64,000 nucleotides of DNA from CAZWRV01 sp964636325. Its GTDB lineage: Bacteria > Verrucomicrobiota > Lentisphaeria > Victivallales > GWF2-50-93. The stretch's first letter is position 1. Every line of letters begins with the position of its first letter. Both the position numbers and the translations under genes were made by a program. Below are positions 1 through 8,924 of this stretch, one piece after another. Location: contig CAZWRV010000027.1 of the NCBI GenBank assembly GCA_964636325.1, positions 1-64,000 of the forward strand, given 5' to 3'. The notes below the pieces were generated by a model that worked only from the letters and a program-made list of their open reading frames with translations, was not told the origin of the DNA and searched no databases.

Positions 1-10
1 AGAGCGGCAC

Positions 11-85
11 TCCTCTGAAACTCGATTCAAGTAACGCAGACATTCCTGTCTGCGGCATCGCAGGTAGGAATACCTGCGCTACTTT
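11..85. repeat. 75-bp double-hairpin interspersed repeat, copy 1
   Basis: This copy matches the one at 37707-37781 at 71 of 75 positions by eye. It contains two hairpins, CAGACA-TTCC-TGTCTG and GCAGGTA-GGAA-TACCTGC. On the minus strand it overlaps the 3' end of the RND transporter gene and supplies that gene's last bases and its TAG stop at 79-81. The four differences between copies are mostly transitions. It is probably a REP- or MITE-like element; no transposase is linked to it here. Confidence 0.85.
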
Positions 86-3000
86 GAGTTTCCCGCCGTA
101 AAAAACTGCGAGGTTCGCAGTCCGGCACTCATCTGAAGCCTGTCCAGGATGACGAAAAGGCAGGGCGCCAATATCAGGGTCAGGAGGGTGGACACTCCGA
201 GTCCGAATATGACGACGATGGCCATCGGAGCCCACCATTGGCTCGACTCGGCGCCGGCTATGAACTTCGGCGGAAACTGATGTATCTCCACGCTCCAGCC
301 CACGGCCATCGGGATCAGGCCGAGTATCGTCGTCACCGCCGTCAGCATCACCGGCCTGAAGCGCAGCCTGCCTGCGGCGAACGCCGCGTCAAACGCGGAC
401 ATCCCGCGGCTTTTCTGCAGAAGGATGCAGTCGATGAGGACGATCGAGTTGTTGACCACTACGCCCGCAAGGCAGATCACCCCCAGCCCGGTCATGATGA
501 TGCTGAAGCGCATGTCGAAGGCGAGGAGCGCGCCGAATGTGCCGATGAACGAGAGGACGACCGAGGTCATGATTATCATCGGAAGGAGCACGGAGTTGAA
601 CTGGAGTATGAGTATGATGGCTATCAGGCTGACCCCGATGAAGAAGGCCTTGAGGAGGAATTCGAAGTTCTCCTGCTGGTCCTCGTGCTCGCCGCGGTAT
701 TTTATCCTGTATCCTGAGGGGAGGGGGTAGCCGGCGATCTTCCTCATGACCTCCTGCAGCACCTCCTCGCTGGCGTATCCGGGCTTGACATCCCCTTCGA
801 CAGTGATGGTGCGGTCGTGGTTCTTCCTGCGTATCGTCCCGTAGCCTTTTGAATATTCGAATGTCCCGAGGTTGGAGAGGGACAGCGGCCCCTTGCCGGG
901 GATGGGGATTTCCATCTGGAGAAGGCTGTCGAGGCTGAGCCGCTGGCTTTCTGGAAGGCGGATCGTGATGTCGTATTCGTCCTCTCCCTCCCGGTATTTT
1001 GAGACCTCCATCCCGTTGATGGCGGTCCTTATGAACGTCGCGATGGTTCCGGTGTCCAGGTTCAGCAGCGCGGCGCGCTTCCTGTCCACTACGAACCTGA
1101 GTTCGGGGCGCGCGTCCTCGTAGTCGTCGCGGAGGTCCGCGAGGCCCGGGATGCCGGCGATTTCCGACTTGAGCTTCTCCGCCAGGACTGCGAGGACGTC
1201 GAAGTCGTCGCCGCTGACTTCGAGCATGATTGCCGCCCCCGTCGGAGGCCCCTCCTTCTCCTTGTCGACGGTGACCTCGGCGCCGGGGAAGCCGTCCTTC
1301 TCCGAGCGGAAAAGGCCGATTATCCTGTCGGTGTCCGGTCCGGCCGACACGGTGACTTTCCTGGCGAGATCCTGCGGATCGGCGTTCGCCTCAGTCCTCA
1401 CTTGAGCAGCAATCCCGGAGTGCGCCAGCATGCTTTCGACGAAAATCTTCAGCGACTGCAGCTCCCTCTGCGGCGCCTCTATGAGCAAGTCCGCGGCGGC
1501 ATCCGCCGCCTCCGCCGCGCCTTTTGCGAAGTCGATGTCGCTGTAGCCGTTGATGTTTATCCTGATGGCGTCGGTGAGGTCGTCCGAGTGGTATTTCCTT
1601 TTTTCAAAGTCCAGGAACTCGATCTGGACGGACGCCAGGTGCGGGCCGCTGTCCCCTCCCTTGAAGAATGAGCCGCCGCCGCGCCCGACGGTCGTCAGGA
1701 AATAGGAGATGTCGGAGTATTTGCGCAGGCGCTCCTCTATCCCCTTGGCCATGGCGCAGGTCCTGGCGATTTCCGTCCCTTCCGGGAACTTCAGCGATAT
1801 GACGGCGCGTCTCGGATCGGATTCCGGGAAGAGCTCCACGCCCGCGTTGAACCTGAAATAGACGATGCAGACGAATATGAAGAGCATGGCTGACAACGCC
1901 GCCACCAGGCCCGGATAATGGAGGCATTCCCCCAGGACGGCGGAATAGGAGCGGAAGATCAGCGAGCCCAGCCGGTCGGTATATTTCAGCATCCCCTTCG
2001 AGATGGCCGAGCGCTCCTTGACCAGCAGCGAGCAGAACGCCGGGTTAATCACTATTCCCACGAAGAGCGACGCGGAGAGAGTTACGATGACCGTCTCCGG
2101 CAGATAGGACATGAATTCCCCTATGACGTCCGGCCAGGAAAGGAGCGGGAAGAATGCCGCGAGGGTTGTGAGCGTGGACGTGGTGACCGGCCATGCGACT
2201 TCGGAAGCCCCGCGCCGCGCGGATGTCTCCGCATCCATGCCTTCGCACTTGTGCCTGTAGATGTTCTCGACTATGACTATGCCGTTGTCGACAAGCATCC
2301 CCAGCGCGAGGATGAGGCTGAAGAGCACTATCATGTTCAGGCTCACCGACAGCGCGGAAAGGAGCATGAAGGCGATAAGCAGGGACATCGGTATCGCGAT
2401 GCCGACCATCAGGCTGTTCCTGGCACCCATCGCGAAGAAAAGGACGAGGACGACAAGGACGAAGCCGCTGGCGAGGTTGTTCTCCAGCTCCCACAGCATC
2501 TGGTAGGTGTCCTTGGACATGTCCGACGTGACCGTATAGACCACGTCGGCGGGGAGCTTCCTCCTCTCCTCCTCAAGAATCCTCTTGACGTCGTTTATCA
2601 CCCTTATGATGTTTTCCCCCGACCGTTTCTGGATCATGAGCGAGACGCAGGGGACGCCGTTCACGCTCGATGTCGTGGTGAGATCCTTGTAGGTGTCGAT
2701 CACCCTGGCGAAGTCTGTCAGATAAAGGGGGCGTCCGTCCTTGACGGAGATGATCAGCGTGTCGAGCTCCGCCGGGGTGGCGAACTCGCCCGGTATCCTT
2801 ATTTGGAACTTCCCGCCGAGCATGTCTATGTTGCCAGCGGACACGGTGGAGTTCTCATTGGTTATGCGCCTTATGAACCCCGGGACGTCCACGCCGTAGG
2901 CGTTGAGCCTGCCGATGTCCACTTCGACGCGGATCTCGCGCTCCCTGTCTCCGAATATGCCGGCCTCCAGCACCCCCGGCACGGTCTCAATCCTGTCCTT

Positions 3001-3480
3001 TATGTCCTCGACGATCTTCTTGAGCATGGCGAGGCTTTCCGCCCCGTGGAAGGCGACGGTCATGATGGGGATGTCGGTGCTGAGGTTGACCTCGCTGACC
3101 ACCGGCTCGTCTATGTCGTCGGGCATGTCCTCCCGCGCAAGGTCTATCTTGTCCTTGACCTTCTGGACTGCGTCGTCGATGTCCTGGTCCGGGTAGAACT
3201 CGATCGTGATATTGCTGAACTCCTCTATCGAGCTGGAACTTATCTCCTTGACCTTGTCGAGGCTCTTCAGCTTCTTCTCCATGTGGATCGTGACGAGGTT
3301 TTCAATCTCCTCCGGAGCCACTCCCTCGTAGCGCGTGCTGATGAAGACATACGGGACGGTTATGTCGGGGAAGTTCTCCCGCGGCATCCTGGCGTAGCTG
3401 TATATCCCGCCTATGACGCATATGACGGTGGCGGCGAAAACCGCCGTTCGGTATTTGATTGAAGCGTCAGAGATGATCAT
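79..3480 (-). CDS. RND efflux transporter permease (AcrB/HAE1-like)
   Basis: This is an inner-membrane proton-driven resistance-nodulation-division pump subunit of 1133 aa, close to the usual 1000-1100 aa. The N-terminal helix (about 12-28) is followed by a periplasmic porter region with the typical ARMPRENFPDI start, a first membrane block from about residue 338, a second periplasmic half, and a second membrane block to the C-terminus. The relay segment of TM4 reads GMLVDNGIVIVEN (D398, N399) where AcrB has two Asp. TM10 reads VVVNNSIVLID where AcrB has Lys. The gene follows its adaptor by 18 bp, so they form an operon. No outer-membrane TolC-like gene is in the window. The substrate is unknown. 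The last codon and stop lie inside a 75-bp repeat. Confidence 0.95.
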   Translation of the reverse strand: MIISDASIKYRTAVFAATVICVIGGIYSYARMPRENFPDITVPYVFISTRYEGVAPEEIENLVTIHMEKKLKSLDKVKEISSSSIEEFSNITIEFYPDQDIDDAVQKVKDKIDLAREDMPDDIDEPVVSEVNLSTDIPIMTVAFHGAESLAMLKKIVEDIKDRIETVPGVLEAGIFGDREREIRVEVDIGRLNAYGVDVPGFIRRITNENSTVSAGNIDMLGGKFQIRIPGEFATPAELDTLIISVKDGRPLYLTDFARVIDTYKDLTTTSSVNGVPCVSLMIQKRSGENIIRVINDVKRILEEERRKLPADVVYTVTSDMSKDTYQMLWELENNLASGFVLVVLVLFFAMGARNSLMVGIAIPMSLLIAFMLLSALSVSLNMIVLFSLILALGMLVDNGIVIVENIYRHKCEGMDAETSARRGASEVAWPVTTSTLTTLAAFFPLLSWPDVIGEFMSYLPETVIVTLSASLFVGIVINPAFCSLLVKERSAISKGMLKYTDRLGSLIFRSYSAVLGECLHYPGLVAALSAMLFIFVCIVYFRFNAGVELFPESDPRRAVISLKFPEGTEIARTCAMAKGIEERLRKYSDISYFLTTVGRGGGSFFKGGDSGPHLASVQIEFLDFEKRKYHSDDLTDAIRININGYSDIDFAKGAAEAADAAADLLIEAPQRELQSLKIFVESMLAHSGIAAQVRTEANADPQDLARKVTVSAGPDTDRIIGLFRSEKDGFPGAEVTVDKEKEGPPTGAAIMLEVSGDDFDVLAVLAEKLKSEIAGIPGLADLRDDYEDARPELRFVVDRKRAALLNLDTGTIATFIRTAINGMEVSKYREGEDEYDITIRLPESQRLSLDSLLQMEIPIPGKGPLSLSNLGTFEYSKGYGTIRRKNHDRTITVEGDVKPGYASEEVLQEVMRKIAGYPLPSGYRIKYRGEHEDQQENFEFLLKAFFIGVSLIAIILILQFNSVLLPMIIMTSVVLSFIGTFGALLAFDMRFSIIMTGLGVICLAGVVVNNSIVLIDCILLQKSRGMSAFDAAFAAGRLRFRPVMLTAVTTILGLIPMAVGWSVEIHQFPPKFIAGAESSQWWAPMAIVVIFGLGVSTLLTLILAPCLFVILDRLQMSAGLRTSQFFTAGNSK

Positions 3481-3498
3481 GTTCCAGGCTGTTCCGAA

Positions 3499-4611
3499 CT
3501 AGGGCCTTAAGCCATCTCCGATTACCAGGACAGCGTCGTTTTCGCCGAGGAGCCTTTGGCCCTCGACTATGACCTTTTCCCCGAAGGCGAGCCCCTTGGC
3601 GACGAGGGCGCTCTTGCCGAAGACGTGGCCGATCTTTACTTCCCGGAACCTGGCCCTTCCCTTCTCGTCGACGACGAAGACGTAATGGCCCTCGTATCTA
3701 GGTATTATCGCGATCAGCGGGACTACCGGCACTCCGGTCATTGTCCTCCGCCTGATCCCGACGCGGGCGATCATGCCGGGCCTGAGACTCCAGTCCGGAT
3801 TCGCCGCCTCTATTTCCACGCGGAATGAGAGGGAAGCCCTGTCCGCCGACATCGCCACATATGTGATATTTCCGGAAAAGCCCCTTCCGGGACACGAGTC
3901 GAGAGTAAACGGTATGGAGTCCCCGACCTTGACGCAGTTGATGTCCTTCTCCGGCATGAAAAAGACCACCTTCACGCGGTCGACCTGCTCGATCTTGCAG
4001 ATGTGGGTCCCCGGCTGGACGTATTCGCCCATCTCTATGTTCCTGTCGTCAAGTATGCCGGATACCGGACTGCGGATTTCGCATTTCTCCAGGTTGGTGC
4101 TGGCAATCTCATATTCCGCCTCCGTCCCTGACATCAGGCTTTCCGACTCCTGGATGTCCTTTTCGGAGACGGACTTGGCCTCGAACAGCTTCTTCTGCCT
4201 ATCGAAATTCTGCGCCGCGAAGGACTTTGCCGCCTCGGCCTTCTTCTTCTCGCCGCGATATATGGCGTCGTCAATGCGGACTATCGCCTGTCCGGCCTCT
4301 ATCCTCTGGCCCTTGTCCGCTCCTATGAAGACGATAGGGCCGCTGACCTCAGCCGAAATGTTGACGGTCGCCCAGGATTCAACCACGGCGGGAAATTCGG
4401 CGACATCGTCCACATCCTTGGGGGTGACCTCGTATATCCTGACCGGCGTCGCCCTCTCTTTCTCGGCCTGGGCCACGGCCTTCCTGGCGCCGCCCCCAGC
4501 GGCAATGAAAATGACCGCGGCGATGACCGCAACCTGGAGCAGGAGGAATGAACCCGCCAGCGTCCGGAAGACCAAAGGATATCGCCGGCCTGTGTTTTCA
4601 GAGTCAGCCAT
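3499..4611 (-). CDS. RND efflux periplasmic adaptor subunit (AcrA/HlyD family)
   Basis: This 370-aa membrane fusion protein should link the RND pump encoded just downstream to an outer-membrane channel. It has one N-terminal transmembrane anchor (about 16-38, Ala/Val/Ile rich). A biotinyl-lipoyl-like half (SAEVSGPIVFIGADKGQRIEAGQ), an alpha-helical hairpin around residues 115-165 (KKAEAAKSFAAQNFDRQKKL), the second lipoyl half (SPVSGILDDRNIEMGEYVQPG) and beta-barrel domains follow. The length is typical. It is transcribed divergently from pyrK across about 100 bp, so the shared region probably holds both promoters. No local regulator gene is seen. Confidence 0.93.
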   Translation of the reverse strand: MADSENTGRRYPLVFRTLAGSFLLLQVAVIAAVIFIAAGGGARKAVAQAEKERATPVRIYEVTPKDVDDVAEFPAVVESWATVNISAEVSGPIVFIGADKGQRIEAGQAIVRIDDAIYRGEKKKAEAAKSFAAQNFDRQKKLFEAKSVSEKDIQESESLMSGTEAEYEIASTNLEKCEIRSPVSGILDDRNIEMGEYVQPGTHICKIEQVDRVKVVFFMPEKDINCVKVGDSIPFTLDSCPGRGFSGNITYVAMSADRASLSFRVEIEAANPDWSLRPGMIARVGIRRRTMTGVPVVPLIAIIPRYEGHYVFVVDEKGRARFREVKIGHVFGKSALVAKGLAFGEKVIVEGQRLLGENDAVLVIGDGLRP

Positions 4612-4659
4612 TTTTATTTACCAATAGGTTCGCGATTCCATCGTTGCGCCCGATATGAT

Positions 4660-4688
4660 TTGCAAAGCAGGCAATCTATCAATAATTT
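4660..4688 (+). promoter_or_regulatory. possible sigma-70 promoter for pyrK
   Basis: TTGCAA at 4660-4665 and TAATTT at 4683-4688 are separated by 17 nt, about 25 nt before the pyrK start codon, in the AT-rich divergent intergenic region. The match is partial and was made by eye. The pyrK ribosome binding site is the GGGGAA just before ATG 4713. Confidence 0.3.
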
Positions 4689-4712
4689 ACGAAAAAGAAA
4701 GCGGGGAACGCA

Positions 4713-5495
4713 ATGCTGGAATACGGAGAGATATTGAGCAACAGGCAAATCAAGGGCGACTATTTCAGGGTCGAATTCAAGGCGCCCGGCATCTGCCCCC
4801 TGGCCAGGGCGGGGCAGTTCGTGCACGTTAGGATTTGCGAACTCCGCGACAAGATACTCCGCCGCCCGTTCAGCATATGCGACGCCGGGAAAGACGGAGT
4901 TCTCGCGGTGGTCTACAAGATTGTCGGCGGCGGCACTGAGATGCTCGCCAAGCTGCGGCCAGGCGCCGCTTGCGACCTGATGGGGCCGCTGGGAAACGGC
5001 TTCACGCCTCCGTCGGCCGGCAGGATCCCCGTAATCGTCGCAGGAGGCTACGGCTCCGCGGCCACATACATGATAGCCAGGGATTTGCGCAAGGGGATTC
5101 TGCTGCTCGGCGCGCGCAGCGGAGCGGATCTCATCCTGGCGGATGAAGTCAGGCGGACGGGCTTCGAAGTGCGCATCGCCACCGAGGACGGAACCGTAGG
5201 GAGAAAGGGGCTTGTCACGGACCTGCTCAAGGAGATTATGCTGTCCGCGGACGCCGGCAGGTCCTCCTTCTACGCCTGCGGCCCGCACGGAATGCTCGTC
5301 GCGGTCGGGAAGATGCTTCAGGAGCACAATCTCGAGGGGGAGCTGAGCCTGGACCACGTGATGTGCTGCGGAGTCGGCGCATGCTTCGCCTGCGTCCAGA
5401 AGATAAAGGACACCTCGTCTCCGACGGGCTGGCGCTACGCCAGGACCTGCAAGGAGGGCCCCGTCTTCAAGGCGTCGCAGATATGGTACGGATAG
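4713..5495 (+). CDS. pyrK: dihydroorotate dehydrogenase electron transfer subunit PyrK-like
   Basis: This 260-aa ferredoxin reductase-type protein carries FAD, NAD and one [2Fe-2S] cluster. In PyrK it passes electrons from the dihydroorotate dehydrogenase catalytic subunit to NAD in pyrimidine synthesis. An FAD-binding RPFS motif lies at residues 51-54, followed by a nucleotide-binding half (PVIVAGGYGSAATYMIARDL). The C-terminal cluster site has C219, C224, C227 and C246 in the PyrK spacing. A GGGGAA Shine-Dalgarno supports this start. The partner pyrD is not adjacent, so a related sulfide dehydrogenase or NADH-dependent oxidoreductase subunit role cannot be excluded. The gene stands alone between a divergent efflux operon and a convergent rfbB cluster. 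Confidence 0.88.
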   Translation: MLEYGEILSNRQIKGDYFRVEFKAPGICPLARAGQFVHVRICELRDKILRRPFSICDAGKDGVLAVVYKIVGGGTEMLAKLRPGAACDLMGPLGNGFTPPSAGRIPVIVAGGYGSAATYMIARDLRKGILLLGARSGADLILADEVRRTGFEVRIATEDGTVGRKGLVTDLLKEIMLSADAGRSSFYACGPHGMLVAVGKMLQEHNLEGELSLDHVMCCGVGACFACVQKIKDTSSPTGWRYARTCKEGPVFKASQIWYG

Positions 5496-5518
5496 AAATA
5501 TTTTCGGCGAAAATATTT

Positions 5519-6535
5519 TTATTTATACATCTCGTCGTAGTATTTCTGGTATTGGCCGGAGGTGAGGTGGTCGAGCCATTTCTGGTTGGCGAGATACCAT
5601 TCGACGGTTTTGGCGATTCCCTCCTTGAAGGTGACTTCGGGCTTCCATCCGAGGGCTTTTGTAATCTTGGACGAGTCGATGGCGTAACGGCGGTCGTGGC
5701 CTGGCCTGTCCTTGACGAAGCTTATGAGGTCGTCGCCTTTCCCGACGAGTTTGAGGATCGTTCTGACAAGCTCGATGTTGGGCATTTCGTTTCCGCCGCC
5801 GATGTTGTAGACCTCGCCGGCTGCGCCTTTCTGAAGCGCGGCCCAGATGGCGGTGCAATGGTCGCGGACGTAGAGCCAGTCGCGGACCTGGAGGCCGTCC
5901 CCGTAGACAGGTATCTTTTTCCCCAGCCTGGCGTTGTTGATACAGAGAGGGATCATCTTTTCCGGGAACTGGTAGGGGCCGTAGTTGTTGGAGCATCTTG
6001 TGATGACAGTGTCCAGCCCGTAGGTGTGGTGGTAGGCGTGGACGAGGTGGTCCGCCGACGCCTTGCTTGCGCTGTAGGGCGAGTTCGGTTTTATCTGGGT
6101 TGACTCCGTGAACTTGCCGTCCTTCCCGAGCGAGCCGTAGACCTCGTCCGTGGAGACCTGCAGGAAGCGTCCTACCTTCATGGCCTTGGCGCATTCGAGC
6201 AGGTTCATGGTGCCGGCGACGTTCGTTTCGACGAAGATGGCGGGGCCAGCGATGGACCTGTCGACGTGGCTTTCGGCCGCGAAATTCGCAATCGCGTCAA
6301 CTCCATGCTCGCCGACCAGCTTCTCGACGAGCTTCCTGTCGCGGATGTCGCCGTGTACGAAGACGTGGCGCGGGTCGTCCAGGCATCCTGCTAGGCTCTC
6401 AAGGTTTCCGGCGTAAGTGAGCGCGTCGAGGTTCACGATTTTGACGTCCTTGGTTTCGGCCAGCATCATCCGGACGAAGTTGACGCCTATGAACCCCGCG
6501 CCGCCGGTCACGAGAAGTGTGCGTATATTGATCAT
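5519..6535 (-). CDS. rfbB: dTDP-glucose 4,6-dehydratase
   Basis: This extended short-chain dehydrogenase of 338 aa dehydrates dTDP-glucose to dTDP-4-keto-6-deoxyglucose, on the way to dTDP-rhamnose and other deoxysugars for surface polysaccharide. The Rossmann motif GGAGFIG is at residues 11-17, the dehydratase-specific STDEVYG motif follows, and the catalytic YxxxK lies in PYSASKASADHL. I chose the ATG at 6535, because the longer open frame upstream is out-of-frame coding sequence of the preceding gene. The start overlaps the stop of that gene in an ATGA junction, implying coupled translation. The other rhamnose genes (rfbA, rfbC, rfbD) are not here. Confidence 0.93.
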   Translation of the reverse strand: MINIRTLLVTGGAGFIGVNFVRMMLAETKDVKIVNLDALTYAGNLESLAGCLDDPRHVFVHGDIRDRKLVEKLVGEHGVDAIANFAAESHVDRSIAGPAIFVETNVAGTMNLLECAKAMKVGRFLQVSTDEVYGSLGKDGKFTESTQIKPNSPYSASKASADHLVHAYHHTYGLDTVITRCSNNYGPYQFPEKMIPLCINNARLGKKIPVYGDGLQVRDWLYVRDHCTAIWAALQKGAAGEVYNIGGGNEMPNIELVRTILKLVGKGDDLISFVKDRPGHDRRYAIDSSKITKALGWKPEVTFKEGIAKTVEWYLANQKWLDHLTSGQYQKYYDEMYK

Positions 6536-6876
6536 TCTTCTTTCCCTTTTTCCCTTTTCACGCCGGCGTCGTCCTTCTTCTTTTCCTCCTCCAGCCTGCT
6601 GATTTCCGCGTCGAGTTGTCTGGCCTTCTTGACCAGCGGCGCCATGTCGCGGTGCTTGTCGAGCTGTAGCGCAAGCTCCTTGTGGAGGGCTATCACCTTG
6701 TCGTGGAGGGCCTTGAGCTCCGGCTCCTTTTCGATCAAATCCAAGCGCTTCTTGTGCATCTCCTGGGCGAGCTCGGCGCGCTCCTTCCTCAGCTTGCCGA
6801 GGTCCTGCGGCTCTTCCTCCGCGAAGACCGCGATGCAGAATGCCGCCGCCAGCAGCAGCCATAATCGGTTTTTCAT
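6532..6876 (-). CDS. small exported coiled-coil protein
   Basis: This 114-aa protein starts with a clear signal peptide (MKNRLWLLLAAAFCIAVFAEEE). Almost the whole remainder is a charged Lys/Glu/Leu helix with heptad character (about 25-105), ending in a Lys-rich tail. It is presumably a periplasmic coiled coil. I recognise no family. It is the first of a pair with rfbB through a 4-bp stop/start overlap and sits 12 bp after folC on the same strand, so it is probably co-transcribed with both. Its function is unknown, and the coupling to rfbB may be purely translational. Confidence 0.75.
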   Translation of the reverse strand: MKNRLWLLLAAAFCIAVFAEEEPQDLGKLRKERAELAQEMHKKRLDLIEKEPELKALHDKVIALHKELALQLDKHRDMAPLVKKARQLDAEISRLEEEKKKDDAGVKREKGKEE

Positions 6877-6888
6877 AATGGAAATCCT

Positions 6889-8193
6889 TTATATGTTCAT
6901 TACCTCGTCCTTGTCGAAATAACCGCAGAGAACCTCTCCCGCCAGGTAAAGCGAGCCGGTGATAAGAGTTTGTCCCGGCTCGCACTTTGCCAGCGCCTCG
7001 GAAGGGCTTGAGGCCTTTGCACAAGGCACGTTTGTTACATTACCGGCGATTTCCGCCAATTCATCAGCGGAGAAGCTTTTTCTTGAACCTTTTATAGGGG
7101 TGAAGACGAACTTCCTGGCGGCGGGGGCCAGGGCGGCCAGGATGGAGCGCGAATCCTTGTCCGCGAGAGAGCCGTAGATGACGTCGAACTTTTTCCCCGG
7201 ACAGTATTCCTGGAGCGCAGAAAAAAGCGTCGCGGCGCCGGACGGATTATGGCCGCCGTCGAGGATGTTGCCGTCCCGAAGAACCTGGAATCTCGCCGGC
7301 CATTTTGTATTGGCGAGGCCGTCCAGCGCCTTGCTCAGGTCGAAGGAATATTTTGACGAGAGTAACTTCAGCATCTGGAACGCCAGGAACGCGTTGCCCG
7401 CCTGGAACGGTCCGAGCAGGGAAAGCTGGAACTCAACGTTTTCCGCCAGGAGGCGCTGTAAAGGGACTTTGCCGGGGACGAGGACAGGGGGCTCCAATAT
7501 CTTGCACGAATCCTTGAAAAAGCGGCATGGAGCGTTTTTTGAATCGGCGATCATGCGGATGCAGTACTCGACGTCCGGGCTGAACGCTCCGCAGAAGCAG
7601 GGGACGCCGGATTTTATGATTCCGGCCTTTTCGCGTGCAATCTCAAGTTCCGTGCGGCCCAGGAACTGGCAGTGGTCAAGACCGATGGAAGTTATGGCGG
7701 AAAGCACCGGTATTACGATGTTCGTGGCGTCGAAGCGGCCGCCCATGCCGGTCTCCCAGACTGCGAAATCCGCATTTTCGGAGGCGAAGTATTGCGCTGC
7801 GACGGCGGTGGTGAACTCGAAGTAGGTTGGACAGCGGCCGGCCTCCTTCATCCTGTCCGCATGCGGCTTCAGCTCCGACACCAGTTCCGCAAGCCGCAGT
7901 TCCGGGACGGCGGTGCCGTCAATCCTGAAGCGCTCACGGACCGAGACCAGGTGCGGGGAGCTGTAGAATCCGGTCCTGAAGCCCGCCGCCCTCAGACCCG
8001 CCGCAAGCATCGCGCAGACCGAACCTTTCCCGTTGGTGCCGGCGACATGGATGAAACGCAGTTTCTCATGAGGATTTCCGCATGCGCCGAGCAGTTCCGT
8101 CACCTGCTCCAGGCCGAGCTTGATGCCGTAGGTTTCAAGGCCAGAGAGGTATTCGAGCGCCTGGCCGTATGTGAGCTTGGCTGGGGTTACCAT
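6889..8193 (-). CDS. folC: bifunctional folylpolyglutamate / dihydrofolate synthase
   Basis: This Mur-ligase family protein of 434 aa adds glutamate to folates and, in many bacteria, also makes dihydrofolate. The ATP-binding P-loop is AGTNGKGSVCAML (GTNGKGS at 52-58). The Mur-ligase central domain follows (WETGMGGRFDATN, ITSIGLDHCQFLG, KAGIIK), with a C-terminal domain containing the LDGGHNPSGA motif. The ATG at 8193 is chosen because homologues start at about this point; upstream frame continues through the preceding gene. That gene ends 8 bp earlier and its terminal GGGAGG probably acts as the ribosome binding site. Confidence 0.95.
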   Translation of the reverse strand: MVTPAKLTYGQALEYLSGLETYGIKLGLEQVTELLGACGNPHEKLRFIHVAGTNGKGSVCAMLAAGLRAAGFRTGFYSSPHLVSVRERFRIDGTAVPELRLAELVSELKPHADRMKEAGRCPTYFEFTTAVAAQYFASENADFAVWETGMGGRFDATNIVIPVLSAITSIGLDHCQFLGRTELEIAREKAGIIKSGVPCFCGAFSPDVEYCIRMIADSKNAPCRFFKDSCKILEPPVLVPGKVPLQRLLAENVEFQLSLLGPFQAGNAFLAFQMLKLLSSKYSFDLSKALDGLANTKWPARFQVLRDGNILDGGHNPSGAATLFSALQEYCPGKKFDVIYGSLADKDSRSILAALAPAARKFVFTPIKGSRKSFSADELAEIAGNVTNVPCAKASSPSEALAKCEPGQTLITGSLYLAGEVLCGYFDKDEVMNI

Positions 8194-8201
8194 GATCGGA
8201 G

Positions 8202-8711
8202 CTATTCCCTCCCGGACGCCTTGAAGATAAACTTGTCGCTCCAGAGGACCTCCTTGGTTTTGGCGGATATCAGGCGCATCTCCCATAGGAACATCTTGTC
8301 GCCGGGCAGCTCCTTGAATTCGCTGGTCAGGCTGTATAAGGTGTCTGTCTCTCCGGTAAGCGTCGGGGTTATGAGTTTCATCCTGATAAGGCTCCGCCAC
8401 ACTTCCATCGGCAGTTCGTTGACGGCGCCGTCGGACACGATGAATTCGTTGGCGGTCCTGGGCAGTTCCTTTCCGGCGGAGGATATGGGCGCGCATCTCG
8501 TCGAGATCGACGTGACCATGTAGTTGACTGCGGATCTGCTTCCCGGGATTTCCGGTTCTGCCTCGGCTTTCCCCTCCTTGATGATTGGCCCCTCCGGCGC
8601 ATTCCCCTCGGGAACCGAGTCGAAGGTGAACATGTCTACGATCGAATTGCAGGAGCAGAGAAGGACGCATGCGGCCGCCGCAGAATGAATAAAAAGGATG
8701 TAGCCTCGCAT
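8202..8711 (-). CDS. putative outer-membrane lipoprotein, LpoB/CsgG-like fold suspected
   Basis: This is a 169-aa protein from ATG 8711. The N-terminus MRGYILFIHSAAAACVLLCSC is a lipoprotein signal peptide with the lipid-accepting Cys after LCS. The mature part has a spacer rich in Glu and Pro, then an alpha/beta domain (YMVTSISTRCAPISSAGKEL; IVSDGAVNELPMEVWRSL) ending in MRLISAKTKEVLWSDKFIF. That ending resembles the closing strands of LpoB/CsgG-type lipoproteins, where a line such as RLVDAKTGEVVWS is common. The assignment to that fold is tentative. It is followed 8 bp later by folC, so the pair is likely one transcript. Confidence 0.65.
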   Translation of the reverse strand: MRGYILFIHSAAAACVLLCSCNSIVDMFTFDSVPEGNAPEGPIIKEGKAEAEPEIPGSRSAVNYMVTSISTRCAPISSAGKELPRTANEFIVSDGAVNELPMEVWRSLIRMKLITPTLTGETDTLYSLTSEFKELPGDKMFLWEMRLISAKTKEVLWSDKFIFKASGRE

Positions 8712-8824
8712 ATGCCCCGCCGTTTTCCGTGAATTTAATTTGCACCGGCTTAAAATCAAACCTTGCAGAGCCGGCGATCCTCTGGTGGAAATGGCGGGAA
8801 TCCAATGTATAATATGCGCATCAT

Positions 8825-8909
8825 GCCGAAGTGGCGGAACTGGCAGACGCGCCAGACTCAAAATCTGGTGCCCCTTAAAGGCGTGCGGGTTCGACTCCCG
8901 CCTTCGGCA
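8825..8909 (+). tRNA. tRNA-Leu (anticodon CAA)
   Basis: The acceptor stem is GCCGAAG/CTTCGGC, the anticodon arm is CCAGA-CTCAAAA-TCTGG giving CAA, a long variable arm typical of Leu is present, and the T arm is GCGGG-TTCGACT-CCCGC. The discriminator is A, and CCA is not encoded. A truncated gene ends 15 bp beyond its 3' end. Confidence 0.95.
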
Positions 8910-8924
8910 CTTTCCTGAATCCTC

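Noticed and set aside
1918..3462. 514-codon open frame on the plus strand antisense to the RND gene
   Set aside because: It is a shadow of a GC-rich coding region; the product is an uninterpretable His/Arg/Asp-rich chain.
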